Below the pieces are notes generated by a model. It saw only the letters and a list, made by a program, of their open reading frames with translations. It was not told the DNA's origin and ran no database searches. Positions 25,080 through 35,805 of a stretch of 64,000 bases of DNA are shown piece after piece (positions within the stretch are counted from its first letter, which is position 1; every line of letters starts with the position of its first letter). Where the stretch lies: positions 62,001-126,000 of the forward strand of contig RHPI01001737.1 in NCBI GenBank assembly GCA_009103225.1, written 5' to 3'. The DNA is from Chlorokybus atmophyticus (lineage: Eukaryota > Streptophyta > Chlorokybophyceae > Chlorokybales > Chlorokybaceae). The translations under genes and the position numbers were made by a program.

Positions 25080-26248
25080 CTGCAGCAGGCAATAGCCAAC
25101 AGGTTGGGATTCAACAGCAGCGTACGCTCAACATGAACATGATGTACAACTAAGCATGATATTGGAGCTAGGTGAATGCAGTAAGCAGGGCAATACACAG
25201 CAAGCATGCTCGCTAATGACAAGCATGCCATGAACTCCACACTGTCCGTTAATCCAATTCTAGCTACACACAGTCAAGCGCCTGCGTAACAGCAGTGCAA
25301 GATTGAAGCTGGCTTTTGAAAGCCTGCTCCAATCTCGCACGGTTGGGGGATATGTGGGTGCCTGAATGTACATACCCCGCATAGCATGCTTCCTAGCTGG
25401 CTTCACCCATGCAATAGCACAGTCAGGATTCTATGCAATAAGCAATTACAGCCGAGGAGCATGTTGCACGCACTGGTCTAGAGGACCAGTTTTATCCGCT
25501 GCACACGCAACCGCACAGCACATAGCTCCAAGTCCACGCATGCCAGTTAAGCTTACTCATGGAGGCAGCACACACAGGAGCATGCATGAAGTACGTTGTT
25601 TTGACTAGCGAGCGATTAGTCAAAGCAGCAACCGCCCTGTTCATTTCAGCTTATACGGAACAATTGCGTTTGTCGCAACCTACTGTCGTAACAGATTTGC
25701 TTGTATATTCTACCTGATAAAACAGACTCCTTCTCATGATTCAATTCAAACCAACACCTCTGTAACAAACATTAACATGCCACGGCTTTGACACGACTGA
25801 CTTGTAATTGACCGCAGTCCTCTGCCGCAGCTGCACCACCATGGCGACCGATCATGCACTTCCCCTCACGACAATAAACGACCAAGCCCACTCCCAACAC
25901 GCACGACGTCCCCAACCCGGCGGACACCCGCTCCGACGCCCACAACCAGCCCGCCACCGCCTCCTGGCAGTGCACCAGCCTGACACGACCGTAGCTTTGC
26001 TTCAAACAAAAGAGCGCCAAATCGTGCCACACAGCAGCCAGTGATCTGTAGCGGGCTACCAGTAGCCAGGAGTCTGTAGCCAGGAGTCTACCGCACCGGT
26101 AGTAGCTCAGCAAGTAACATTAACCCTACCCTACCCTACGGTCAGTTTTGTGCCAGTACTGTGCCAGTAGGTCCTAGCTTACGCCACCAATGGCTAGAGC
26201 TACGCAGAGGTACCAGTAGCCTATCCGGCCGAGGTGGGTAGCTTCGCC
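25080..26248. other. shared upstream region of SCC3 and DHNA-CoA synthase
   Basis: Divergent interval between the minus-strand SCC3 and the plus-strand synthase gene. It must contain the missing first exon of SCC3. A minus-strand frame starting near 25853 and reading MIGRHGGAAAAEDCG runs into a possible donor, but its phase does not fit the exon at 25079. Short GTACCAGTAG/GCCAGTA repeats occur at 26040-26220. No other gene is seen. Confidence 0.5.
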
Positions 26249-28367
26249 ATGGAGGCGGCGGCGGAGGCGGCGAGGAGGCGCTTGGGGGCTGTGCGGTCGC
26301 ACTTGCAGCCTTCTGGCGTCGTGGGGTCTGTGGAAGTGGCGCAGGACGGGGTGCTGAGCGCTGCGCATTGCTCTGCCGCCTCCTCGTCCTCCTCGTCGTA
26401 CGCCTCCGTCGGCAACGCCCCCTCCTCCTACGCCAGGGTGCATGGTGACGTGTCTAGAACGCCCGCTACTTGGGAGCCGGCCCCCGTCCCAGGCGAGCCC
26501 CTTCAGGACATCCTCTATGAGAAGGCTGCCGGCGAAGGCATTGCGAAGGTGAGGTACAAGCAAGGCTCTATCAGCTCAATCACTCTGCTGTCGCAGCACC
26601 AATGCACCTCCCTGACCTCGCGTGAGCAAAGCATGCATGTGATTAGGTCTCTTGCCAGTTGTTGGGTTGGCTGTGAGCTAAGCATTGACAAATAGATGGC
26701 CTCAGCTCAGACCATTGCAGGCTCTTTTTCAGCCACAAGCAACTATGCTTTAGGTGTCGATCAGCCAAAGAGGATGCTTTAAACATTTCTCTTTCTCCCT
26801 TTGTGTTTGCAACATACAAGCTGACGGGTCAATTCATTTTGTTTATCACTCAGTTGTTGTGTCCATGTTATTGCAGATCACCATCAACCGGCCTGAGAGG
26901 CGCAATGCATTCCGTCCGCAAACAGTGAAGGAATTGCAGCGGGCGTTTGAAGCGGCACGGGATGACAGTGCTGTGGGCGTGATCATATTCACTGGTGCGG
27001 TGCGTGCACATGCGAAGAGTAGCTGCACTTATTCACCACAATGCATGCAATTTCTCTGTCTTGGAGGTGGCTGACTACTGTTGCAGGGCACAACGGCGTT
27101 CTGCAGCGGTGGAGATCAAGCTGTGCGCGGGGCAGGCGGCTATGTTGGCAATGACGGGATACCCCGGCTCAATGTGCTTGACCTGCAGGTCAGATGACAA
27201 ACAAGCCAGTAGTGTTGTGTTTGGGGTTTCGTGTAAGGTGTACGTACGGAAGGCTCTGACACATGTATTCAAATGGTTGTGCAGGTGCAGATCCGAAGGT
27301 TACCCAAACCCATCATTGCTATGGTAAGGTCATAGGGCATTTTCATGTTCACAAGTACATACAGTCACTATGAACACGTGCAAACTGACGCATACCAGGT
27401 TGCAGGCTATGCGGTCGGCGGAGGCCACATTCTCCACATGATGTGTGACTTGACCATCTCGGCTGATAACGGCGTGTTTGGCCAGACAGGCCCAAAGGTG
27501 GACCGCGTCGTTTGGTTGTTTTGCGTTGCAGTGCCTTGTTAGGTTGTTGCCGCGATCTGACTCGTATAGTGCAGGTTGGTAGCTTTGACGCTGGCTACGG
27601 ATGCTCGCAGATGGCCAGGCTGGTACGTGCCAATACAGGCTGGTTGTCTAAGCCTAGAAAAGCCGCAATGTGACTGTTTTATTGCTCATGGCCTCCATAT
27701 GTTGACTTAACTGTACACACTTATGTTGGCTGAGGCAGCGACTCTGCATTCAGGTTGGGCAGAAACGCGCACGTGAGATGTGGTTTCTTGCTCGCATGTA
27801 CACTGCGCAGCAAGCTTTGTCCATGGGCCTCATCAACTGTGTTGTGCCGGTAGGTGTTTGCAACCTTCACATGAACTCACTCACTGCAACATGTTCATGC
27901 CTGCGTGGAGTGGAGGCGATCAGTCAGCTACCATGTAGTTGCATGTTACTGACATGCTTTTGTGGACAGCTCGCTGAACTCGAAACAGAGACACTGGTGT
28001 GGTGTCGGGAGATTATGCGCAACAGTCCAACAGCGCTGCGGCTCCTCAAGGCCTCATTGAACGCGGTGGAAGATGGAGCCAGCGGGTTGCAGGTATAGTG
28101 TTTGTCGTTAGCAAATAAGTACTTTAACGTTTGACTCATTACCCAACATATGGTAGTCACTGGTTGACCCGTCAATTGGAAGACAAACAAGCACTTCATT
28201 AAGTGACCAGCAACACTACAGCGATCTCATGCAAGTTGCAACCCATGCAGGAGCTTGGTGGGAACGCCACGCTGCTGTTCTACATGTCAGAAGAAGGGTC
28301 CGAAGGACGCAAGGCTTATATGGAAAAACGGCCACCGGACTTCAGCAAGTTTCCAAGGCTTCCTTGA
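26249..28367 (+). CDS. MENB: 1,4-dihydroxy-2-naphthoyl-CoA synthase, peroxisomal (PTS2)
   Basis: Crotonase-fold ring-closing enzyme that converts o-succinylbenzoyl-CoA to dihydroxynaphthoyl-CoA in phylloquinone (vitamin K1) synthesis. Nine exons, all in phase, give 348 residues: 26249-26548, 26877-26999, 27087-27188, 27285-27323, 27399-27497, 27575-27622, 27754-27849, 27970-28092 and 28251-28367. The start sits in GCCATGG. Residues 11-19 are RLGAVRSHL, an exact RLx5HL type-2 peroxisomal signal, in the same place as in the Arabidopsis enzyme. Then come [66 protein letters not shown] and the C-terminal [14 protein letters not shown]. All the residues I know as conserved in the plant family are there, so it should be functional. 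It indicates a photosynthetic host. Confidence 0.96.
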
Positions 28368-28817
28368 GTACAACATCGTGCAGTCTCGCACACATCTTCT
28401 GTTTACAGCTGCCAGTGTGAGCAGCTCAGTACGATACCCGTTGCGTAGGTTACAGCTTTTCGGTTTCTGCCATTGGTGAATGTGGTTGCTGCATTGCAGC
28501 TAGGGCTATCCAATATCCAATGTTAAAATTCTGTTGTTTGCGCTGCTATTCTTGCTGTATGGTGACCTCCAGCTGCAGTAAATGCGACATTCTTACGCAC
28601 ATTGTCGCATTTGGGCTGGCATTCGAAAACGAGTGCAGCATTTGGGTACTGCAAGTTAAGTCAGCTGCACTAAACTCGTGAGTATCTACACTTGTGGGTA
28701 TCTACTTTGAGTGCAGGTATCCGGCCAACCAGAGCCCACAACAGATACAGTGTTTGTGCCACTGCGTCCTGCACAGCTTGCCCGCTGTTTGTATTGATAC
28801 TGCTTGCTTGCGCTTGT

Positions 28818-28918
28818 TAAGTCTCATAAACCGATTGTGCCTGAATGTGCACAGCCTGTGTACGCATAAGTCTCATAAACCGATTGTGCCTGAATGTGCA
28901 CAGCCTGTGTACGCATAA
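28818..28918. repeat. 49-bp unit, two near-identical tandem copies
   Basis: The unit beginning TAAGTCTCATAAACCGATTG at 28818 is repeated from 28867 without visible differences. This implies a very recent duplication. Confidence 0.93.
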
Positions 28919-28954
28919 AAGACAGGAGTGTTGTACAAACAATGTGAAACCGAA

Positions 28955-29224
28955 ATGTACAGGATATGCGCGGGACAATTGGCGACATGCATGACGTCAC
29001 CACAGCATAGCATACCAACTAGCATGCAAACACAGTCAAATATACCACCACCACCGGGCTATATTGACTGCCTGTTTACCTACCACACTACCCTACTCTG
29101 TGTGTACAGGATATGCGCAGGGCTGTTAGGCATGCATAGACACTCCGCTGTCACGGCATACCATGCAATCATTAACACAAATACACAAGCAACAGCAACA
29201 ACACCACCGGGCTATGCCATACCG
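28955..29224. repeat. diverged tandem duplication of about 145 bp
   Basis: GTACAGGATATGCGC at 28958 recurs at 29105. Downstream, each copy holds a TGTCAC/CGTCAC-GGCATACC-type segment and ends ACCACCGGGCTAT. The copies have drifted, unlike the adjacent 49-bp repeat. Confidence 0.6.
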
Positions 29225-29607
29225 CATGTGTGACAGCAACTGGATAATTATCGTGCAATGGCTGGCCAATAGCTAAATCAGTTCGAGCAGCTATGGCACG
29301 GCCTCGCAGAACTCGGCCTCCCCCTGGACATGCTGCCAGGCCTGTGATCATTGTCAACCATTAGGCAAGCGTGTTGCTGTATAAAAGCACGATAGGCAGC
29401 ATTCGTGGCAAGTATGTGCACACCAGATCCAGCCATGACTGCACCTATCAGTGAACCACCTGCAATTCACGACAATCCATGCACACGCACAAGGAGTGTT
29501 GAATGGTACAATCGCAGCTATGGAGTCGTCCTTTCGCTTTACTCCACTTTCGTCACGGACGCAGGGCATTAGCACGCATAATACACCAGGCATGTGTCAC
29601 CGTCTTC

Positions 29608-32600
29608 CTAGCTGAAGGCGGTTGCAACTTGCAATGCCTTGAAGAAGTTGTCATGAAATCGAAGCCCGTCTGCGCTCTCATCTCTGCACAGCAAGCCTGC
29701 AGAGGGCAGAGCTCAAGTGTAAGCAACCAGCGGTGCATGACAATACTGAACAAGTACTAAACTCGTGGCGACCAGCTGAATCACAAACGTACCATACGAC
29801 TCGGCCATAAGAAGCTGCTCTCTTGCAAGCGCCGGTGCAACACCCAATGCTTTCGCGGCATCACTGATCGATATGCCCTCGCGACCCCCAGACGGTCGCA
29901 CCAGCGCTTGCAGCTGCTCTGCAGCCTGTCGCATCAAACAAACAAACTCAACTCCAGGTGTCTCCTTGTTTCACACCATGCGATGAACAGCATGACCAGT
30001 TTACAGTACAGCTGGACCGTTGTGCACATGAGCTCGCATACAAATACACTAGTATGACTGTAGTCACACATGCAGGCACACCCGTAGGCCGTGTGTACCT
30101 GACGATCGTTGTGCGTCTTTGACTGAACCACAAGCACGCCACTGTCGAACTTGCGTAACCTCAGATGTCTGATGTGCAGGCAACTCAACGTAAGTACATG
30201 GCTCAATGAGGAAACAAGGACAACTAACAGACCCGCAAAACCCGTTTTACTTACACATTGATGCTCTCCCACACACGGCACGCTTGCACCAAATCCTCCG
30301 GTGATATCAGTTCTGTGGTCAAACCGAACGCGTAAGCTCAATGCATTCAACCTGTACAAGTCTGCACACCACAACCTGAAGCGTGTCATGGCTATCACAG
30401 GTGTCAAGCCAGCCTCACCTGTCCCTCGCGCTCTGTTGAACATGCAGTACACGTCGGGAAGCGCAATCATGCCGCCAGCACGCTCGAGTGGCACCAGCAA
30501 GAAATCTGCAAGCTGCAGCAAAACTGAAAACCAACATTACACGTTGCCATTTGCCAAGATGAAACAGCACAACAGTATAGTGTTCATGTCCATGTAACGC
30601 ATTTGCTGTAGCGTTGTTCTCTGTACACTCACCTGCCGTGACAGTTGTTGGTGATACAGTGCCCCGGCCGTCTCTTTGGTAACAGGTGATGCAATACCGA
30701 CAGACAGAAACCACTCCTGAATCTCCTCCTGCTCACCTGCACACAACACAGTGATAACGGGTTCAAATGCTGTCGAGCTTGCATAGTTCATTATCTGAGT
30801 CGAGGTGGTCACCGAAACATAGACAGACAGCACCAACACACCTTAAAGTAACGCACAAGCTTGGCAAGCATGAAACACATGAATGCGTCAGTAAACACTG
30901 CGCCTTACAACTGCAGCAATCAAAGCGCACGTGCTGCGCTGCTTGCAACAGCTGGATGTAATCGTGACACAACTGCTTGTACAGAAGGCAACGCTACCCT
31001 GGGTTTCTGATGACGTTCCTTGTTGTGATCCCAATGCTGCCCGCATGCGATCCGCCAGTTTCACAAGGTCCCGCGCTTTGGTCTGCGAAGCAAGCTCACC
31101 TTTCAACACACCTCACACAGTTTGGTATGATGTCAAACGAATCTAACTGCTGCATGCGCAGCTCTTGGAAAGCAGCAACCGTGCGAGATGGCACGCCGTG
31201 CCATTCCATCGCTTACCATGAGCGCGTCAAGGTCGGTGAATGCCGTCTCAAGCGTGCGAGTGGTTTGTGCTGAGGCCAGCTGCTCGTGCCGCAAGATGCC
31301 GCTAATCCCTGCACGAGAGGTGCCGAAGGCAACAGGTGCGCGATGCCTGCATCACAACATAACATCACATTGGCGTCAACATCGAGTAACCTCAACACAC
31401 TGTAGCTCTACATGCAACTTACATACTGGGAAGTCATTACCCAAGAGGCACTGAAGGTGAGGCACTGTCTGTTGGCACACTGGTTGATGGCGTGCTTGTG
31501 GGGGCCGGTGGAGGTGGCGGGTCGTTCAGCCAGACTTTTTGGTTGAGGGCCTCTTGCAGCTGCTGGCAGAAATCATCGTACCTATGTGCATGAGAGCATC
31601 ACAACGTTGGATACGCATGAACAACTCACTTATACACAATTACTAGTTATAGACACATATAGCCACCACACGAGTACACGCGCGCGCACACGTTATATGT
31701 ATATGCAAGTCACGCTACAACGCACACATACACAAATACACACAGATGCGTGTGCGTGTTGACTATGCATATCCATCGATATATTGCCTACAGCTCTGTA
31801 TGAAGTTTCTACATTACCTGCCTGCGCGGAAGCTTAGCGCAATGCCCGCATTCCCCACAGCATCTTTGGCCCCAGTGATCGAAGCCGTGCCTTGCTGAGT
31901 GACCCACACGCGCAGCCTCAACTTGGGATCATAAAACACGGCACCTGGCATACAACTCGCGCTCAAAACTTCCAAACCACGCACGCCAGACTCAAACACC
32001 CAACAAGCAACTCACCGAGTCCTTTGCGCGCGTGGAACACGTCTGCCAAGGCGCCGAGCGGCAGCGCGCAGTGCAGTGAAGTGAGCGCTCCGCCTTGTGG
32101 ATTGTTTGTGGACTTGGGTGTTGCGAGCCATAAGAGGCGGTGCGTCGTCAAGTGCGCGACGCCGATTACTCGCGGCAAAGCTGGCTGAGAAACACCGCTC
32201 GTGCCGGAAGCCAAACTCTCAACTGTCAGGTCGACACCCTCGACGAGGATGCGCTCCACCTGTACGTGCATGTTGATGGTCACCACAGCACTTCCCATCA
32301 CACGCACTAGGTTGGTTTCAGTCGATATGTTGGGTGTGTGCCCTGAGAGTCTCTCATACAGTGCAAAGACATTGTTGATAAGCACTGGTGCCATCATAGC
32401 ATGACACTGTTTGCGCTGTGCTGCTGCGAGTGAGATGTTTGCGGAGGACTTCCAACGGTTTGGAAGCCGACCACACATGCCAACAGACAGAAGCATGAAC
32501 AAACGCTGCTACAGCTTGATATTGACAGCAGGTGTTCAGCCGCACTGTGCCTGATGATCGTGTGGCATGGCAGCATGCAGCCGGACATGCCATTGCCGAG

Positions 32601-32805
32601 CTGCCCTAGCCGGTGACATAAACTATGACCGCTGCACGCAAGACGTGACATGACAGACTGTTTGACATACGCTTATGTTTATGCGACTGCCTTTGTACGC
32701 GCAAGCAGTGGGACCACTCAACCACAGCGCTTGGCTGCTTACCTCGCCTGGCAGAAGCACGGGACGGCCGCTCTGCGAAACTGGCAGCGCGGTCAAAAAC
32801 GCCAT
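29608..32805 (-). CDS. VPS36: ESCRT-II subunit VPS36 (EAP45)
   Basis: Endosomal sorting protein that links ubiquitinated cargo and phosphoinositides to ESCRT-II. Twelve exons, all in phase, give 445 residues: 32805-32743, 32259-32016, 31944-31818, 31581-31441, 31346-31217, 31082-30998, 30736-30633, 30512-30419, 30312-30255, 30168-30099, 29925-29793 and 29696-29608. Residues ~10-165 form a GLUE/PH-like domain ([31 protein letters not shown]). A Pro/Ser/Thr-rich linker with a PPPPP run follows. The EAP30 winged-helix domain fills the rest: [74 protein letters not shown] and [13 protein letters not shown]. The length and order match plant and animal VPS36. The start at 32805 is chosen because [21 protein letters not shown] aligns with the plant N-terminus. 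Confidence 0.95.
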
Positions 32806-33541
32806 GCCTCTCGTCTCGGTGGCAACCCGTCTACTACCTGCTTTCAACCACCTCTTCCGTGCCCACCACCGCCGCCGCCGCCGCCACCCACACAAGCAGA
32901 CAGCTGCTTGCAAACTGCACACCTGAAAGCATAAGCATAAGCATAGCCCCGTTTTGCCCCCTACCTGCTGCATTGCACTGTTACATGGCGGCGGTGGCGG
33001 CGGCAGTGTTGGCGCTGCGGCACAGTGGACCAGGTGCTGCCCGCATCTACGTGCGATTGGTAGAGCAGCCTGCGCGTGGACGTGCTGGACGTCTCCGCCG
33101 CCAGGCGCCCAACTGGTCTCAAGGTTGGCCTCCCCCTCCTCCTGTCTCCCCAAGCTCTTCCGCAGCAATGCGTGAATGAAAGCATGCAATTGGAATGGCA
33201 AAACGGAGTTGGCATTGGTCCTCGATAGCTGTTCTTAATATATACGTACACGAGATCAACGCAAGGCTGTGGGCACTACAGCATGCGGCTTATTGTGATT
33301 CACTGGATACAAGGCATGCTCTCGGTTGCTTCTTGAATGGTGGAAGTTGGAGTTACGTCTGCCCTGCAACGACGGTTTGTTCTCCATGCTGAAGCATGGA
33401 AGGCACACCTTGAGTCGAATACGAAGCTTCTGCATGCACTAGCGCCTCGCATTTGTAACAGGATTCAGCCCTGTTGCAGCGGTTGTCTTGTTTGAATCAA
33501 TCAACTGCGTCACATGCGCAGGCTTCTCTTCATCAACAAGG
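32806..33541. other. shared upstream region of VPS36 and the YCII gene
   Basis: Divergent interval rich in CCG/GGC triplets (32865-32890 and 32985-33020). A plus-strand frame from 32984 reads MAAVAAAVLALRHSGPG and stops after about 64 residues. It has no recognisable domain and may be part of a 5' leader or noise. No firm gene. Confidence 0.45.
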
Positions 33542-34034
33542 ATGAGCGGCGCAGCGCCACAGAACGACAAGTACTTCCTTCTATCCTACGGTATGCCTTT
33601 CCAAGCTGCGCCTGTTGTTTTTTGTCTACGCATGCTATGATCATATGAGTACAAGCCCTCAGCCAAAACTGCATTGTCTGTGTGCTTATTGCATGCATAA
33701 GCAGAGTATGTGCCGGATATCCTCGAGCGTCGGACTGCGCACCGCACGGGCCACTTAGCGCTTGCAAAAGAGTACGAGCAGCGAAACCAACTACTTTTGG
33801 CGGGGGCTCATGCCGACCCGGTCGACGGGGCCACATTCATCTTCCATGCGCCCAGAACAGGTGAGCTATGGTTGATGCTGAAGTTGTTGTGTCGTGTGTC
33901 TCATGTGTGTGTTGGATGCAGCCGTCGAGGAGTTCATTGCTGCCGACCCGTACATGAAAGCTGAGCTCGTGCCGAAGCACACGATCCGGGAGTGGACTCC
34001 AGTTGTGGGAACGGCGTTGGCGGGAAAGCTTTGA
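33542..34034 (+). CDS. YCII-domain small protein
   Basis: Three phase-matched exons (33542-33590, 33705-33860 and 33922-34034) encode 105 residues, the whole of a YCII domain and the usual size of stand-alone bacterial YciI-like proteins. Visible features are YFLLSYEYVPDILERRTAHR with the family's Arg/His cluster, HLALAKEYEQRNQLLLAGAH, DGATFIFHA and FIAADPYMKAELVPKHTIREW. The family has a ferredoxin-like fold and a conserved His/Asp pair; a few members act as dehalogenases or in ring cleavage, but most are uncharacterised, so no reaction is claimed. There is no signal peptide, so it is probably cytosolic. Confidence 0.88.
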
Positions 34035-34482
34035 TAGTGCACTTCATCCTGGTGTTGGTTATATGTACGGGTGGTCAGTCATCCTATCCTATTGAGGGTA
34101 CACAGGCAGGCATACCCTCACAGCTGCCAGCAGATCACTGAAGGACACATACGCATATGATGATGTTGTTCAGCATGCACGTAGATGCCATGCTCATGCT
34201 GTAAGACACTGCTTCTCAAGTCCGCCTGCGCTGCTGCTATGCCAATTTGGCAAGCCCACGAGTGAATGGACATACAGCGTGTAGTGGTGTTTCACCGTAT
34301 TAACGCTGTGTGTCATCTTTGTTCGCGTGTTGCCCTGTTTGCATACTCGGAGCATGTCATCCACATTACCCGCAAACCTGCATTGCTGTAGTCCTTGCTC
34401 ACTCTCTGTAAGTGTACACTAGCATACTACATCATCTGCTGACGCCAGCTCACAAGCAGTGAGCGGTTGTCAGCGTCATATG
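34035..34482. other. intergenic between convergent YCII and XPA genes
   Basis: Both genes end here. I see no coding potential or strong repeat. Confidence 0.6.
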
Positions 34483-35583
34483 CTACAACTTCTCATATTC
34501 AATGGAAAAGCCGCACGCACACGTTTTCGTCCAAACATCCTCCTCTTCATCGTATGCTTCGCTCTCATCTGCATGTGGCGGATGCACAAGTCATTGAGTA
34601 AACCAGATACACGCATGCAAGGCACAGTACACGTATGTGCGACGTTCATTGTCACCTGGATACACATGCTTGTGCTCTTCCACAAGCACCTCCGTGGCTA
34701 TCTTCTCGGCTATCCGCTTCTGCCTCGCCTGCTCAACTCTTGCATCCGTATCTGACTTCCTTCTTTTCAACTCCGATCGCTGACACGCGCACACATTCAT
34801 CAGCAACGCGAAGCATGAGCCACACCACAACTTGCAAAATGTCAAGTAGCGTGCATGTCTCTCACTTGCAGCCTTGCTTGCAACGCTTCTTCGTGCGCCA
34901 CAGCCAGCCCGTGCTCTCCCCCGTGCTTCCTGTACGACGCCTCCATCACCTGGCACCGACAGCACGTTGTCACTGCCAACCATGCGCCACACACATCACA
35001 TCCTCTTGACGATACTCCCCTGGCCCCCTCTCCCCACACCCACCTGTTTTTTCAGGTAAAGTGCCATGGCGCTCCAGTCCCTGTGCCTCGGGTTCTCCTT
35101 GTTGACGAACCTCAGTTTCCTCAGGTCCGCGTCCGTGAGCAGCCACTTGTCTTTGGCCTCGCTCTTCGTCACCAGGCGGTAGTGCTCGAGGTCGCGGCGG
35201 CAACCGAAACAGACGTCGATGCCAAACACCTGGTGCAAGCACACGACATCGAGTCAGATGCTGCTGAGCTCTGGTGAAGATTGCACATGCACGGACCTCC
35301 TTGTATTCGCCATTCACTGCGGGGTTGTCGCAGTTCTCGCAGCTGCCAATGAAGCGGCCAGAAGGCAATTGGCCGCTCTGCGGAGCAAACATGCTTGAGA
35401 AGCAGCATCTCACAGTACCCTATGATTACAGAGTCTTTCAGAAAGCAACCAACTGCTTGAGCAATACAACAGGCAGTATATGCTCACCGCTTGCCGCTCT
35501 TCTTCGCCAGCTGCTGCTCCTCCGCCTACGCTTGCGCCCCCACCTCCGCCGCTAGCAAAGGCGCCGCCCACGTCCACAAGCAT
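34483..35583 (-). CDS. XPA: XPA-like nucleotide excision repair protein
   Basis: Damage-verification scaffold of nucleotide excision repair. Six in-phase exons give 218 residues: 35583-35488, 35377-35297, 35229-35044, 34949-34866, 34779-34656 and 34568-34483. After a Gly-rich start the zinc finger has the pattern C45-x2-C48 and C66-x2-C69 (SCENCDN...VCFGCRRD). Next is the DNA-binding core YRLVTKSEAKDKWLLTDADL, KLRFVNKENPRHRDWSAMAL and YLKKQV, then a basic helix rich in Lys/Arg, then the tail DVWTKTCACGFSIEYEKL. In human XPA that tail is the Cys-containing TFIIH-binding end. The order and the spacing of all blocks agree with animal XPA. Its presence is notable because, as far as I recall, land plants have no clear XPA. 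The N-terminal exon is inferred from phase and an in-frame ATG. Confidence 0.92.
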
Positions 35584-35805
35584 GCCGACCAGGCTGATGT
35601 CAGCTACAATGCCTGCCAACAACACCCACCCACCGCCACCGCCGCCGCCGCCGCCGCCGGTCCTGGTCTGGTCAAGCAGTCGTTACGCCAGGCAAGGCCA
35701 GGCCAGGCCAACCAGCCTAACTTCAGCTTGGCTTGGGGCGGCGGCAGCGGTGGTGGCGGCGAGGGAGGCGGAGGCGTGGGTGGTGGTCGAGCGTGCGCGG
35801 GGGGC
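35584..35805. promoter_or_regulatory. bidirectional upstream region of XPA and CPSF73
   Basis: Only 222 bp separate the two divergent start codons. The interval is rich in CCG/GGC triplets and has GGCCAGGCCAGGCCA repeats at about 35690-35710. No TATA box is evident. Both 5' leaders and the promoter must fit here, so a shared promoter is inferred from spacing alone. Confidence 0.5.

Larger units (their letters stand above)
28368..29607. other. intergenic with tandem repeats
   Basis: Space between the convergent 3' ends of the synthase and VPS36 genes. Apart from the two repeat arrays listed separately I see no coding or RNA gene. Confidence 0.6.

Noticed and set aside
25772-25853. MIGRHGGAAAAEDCG as the first exon of SCC3
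   Set aside because: The donor leaves phase 0 while the exon at 25079 needs two bases of a split codon.
32984-33178. Plus-strand Ala/Arg/Pro-rich small protein upstream of the YCII gene
   Set aside because: Composition follows from GC-triplet repeats; no domain and no conserved start context.
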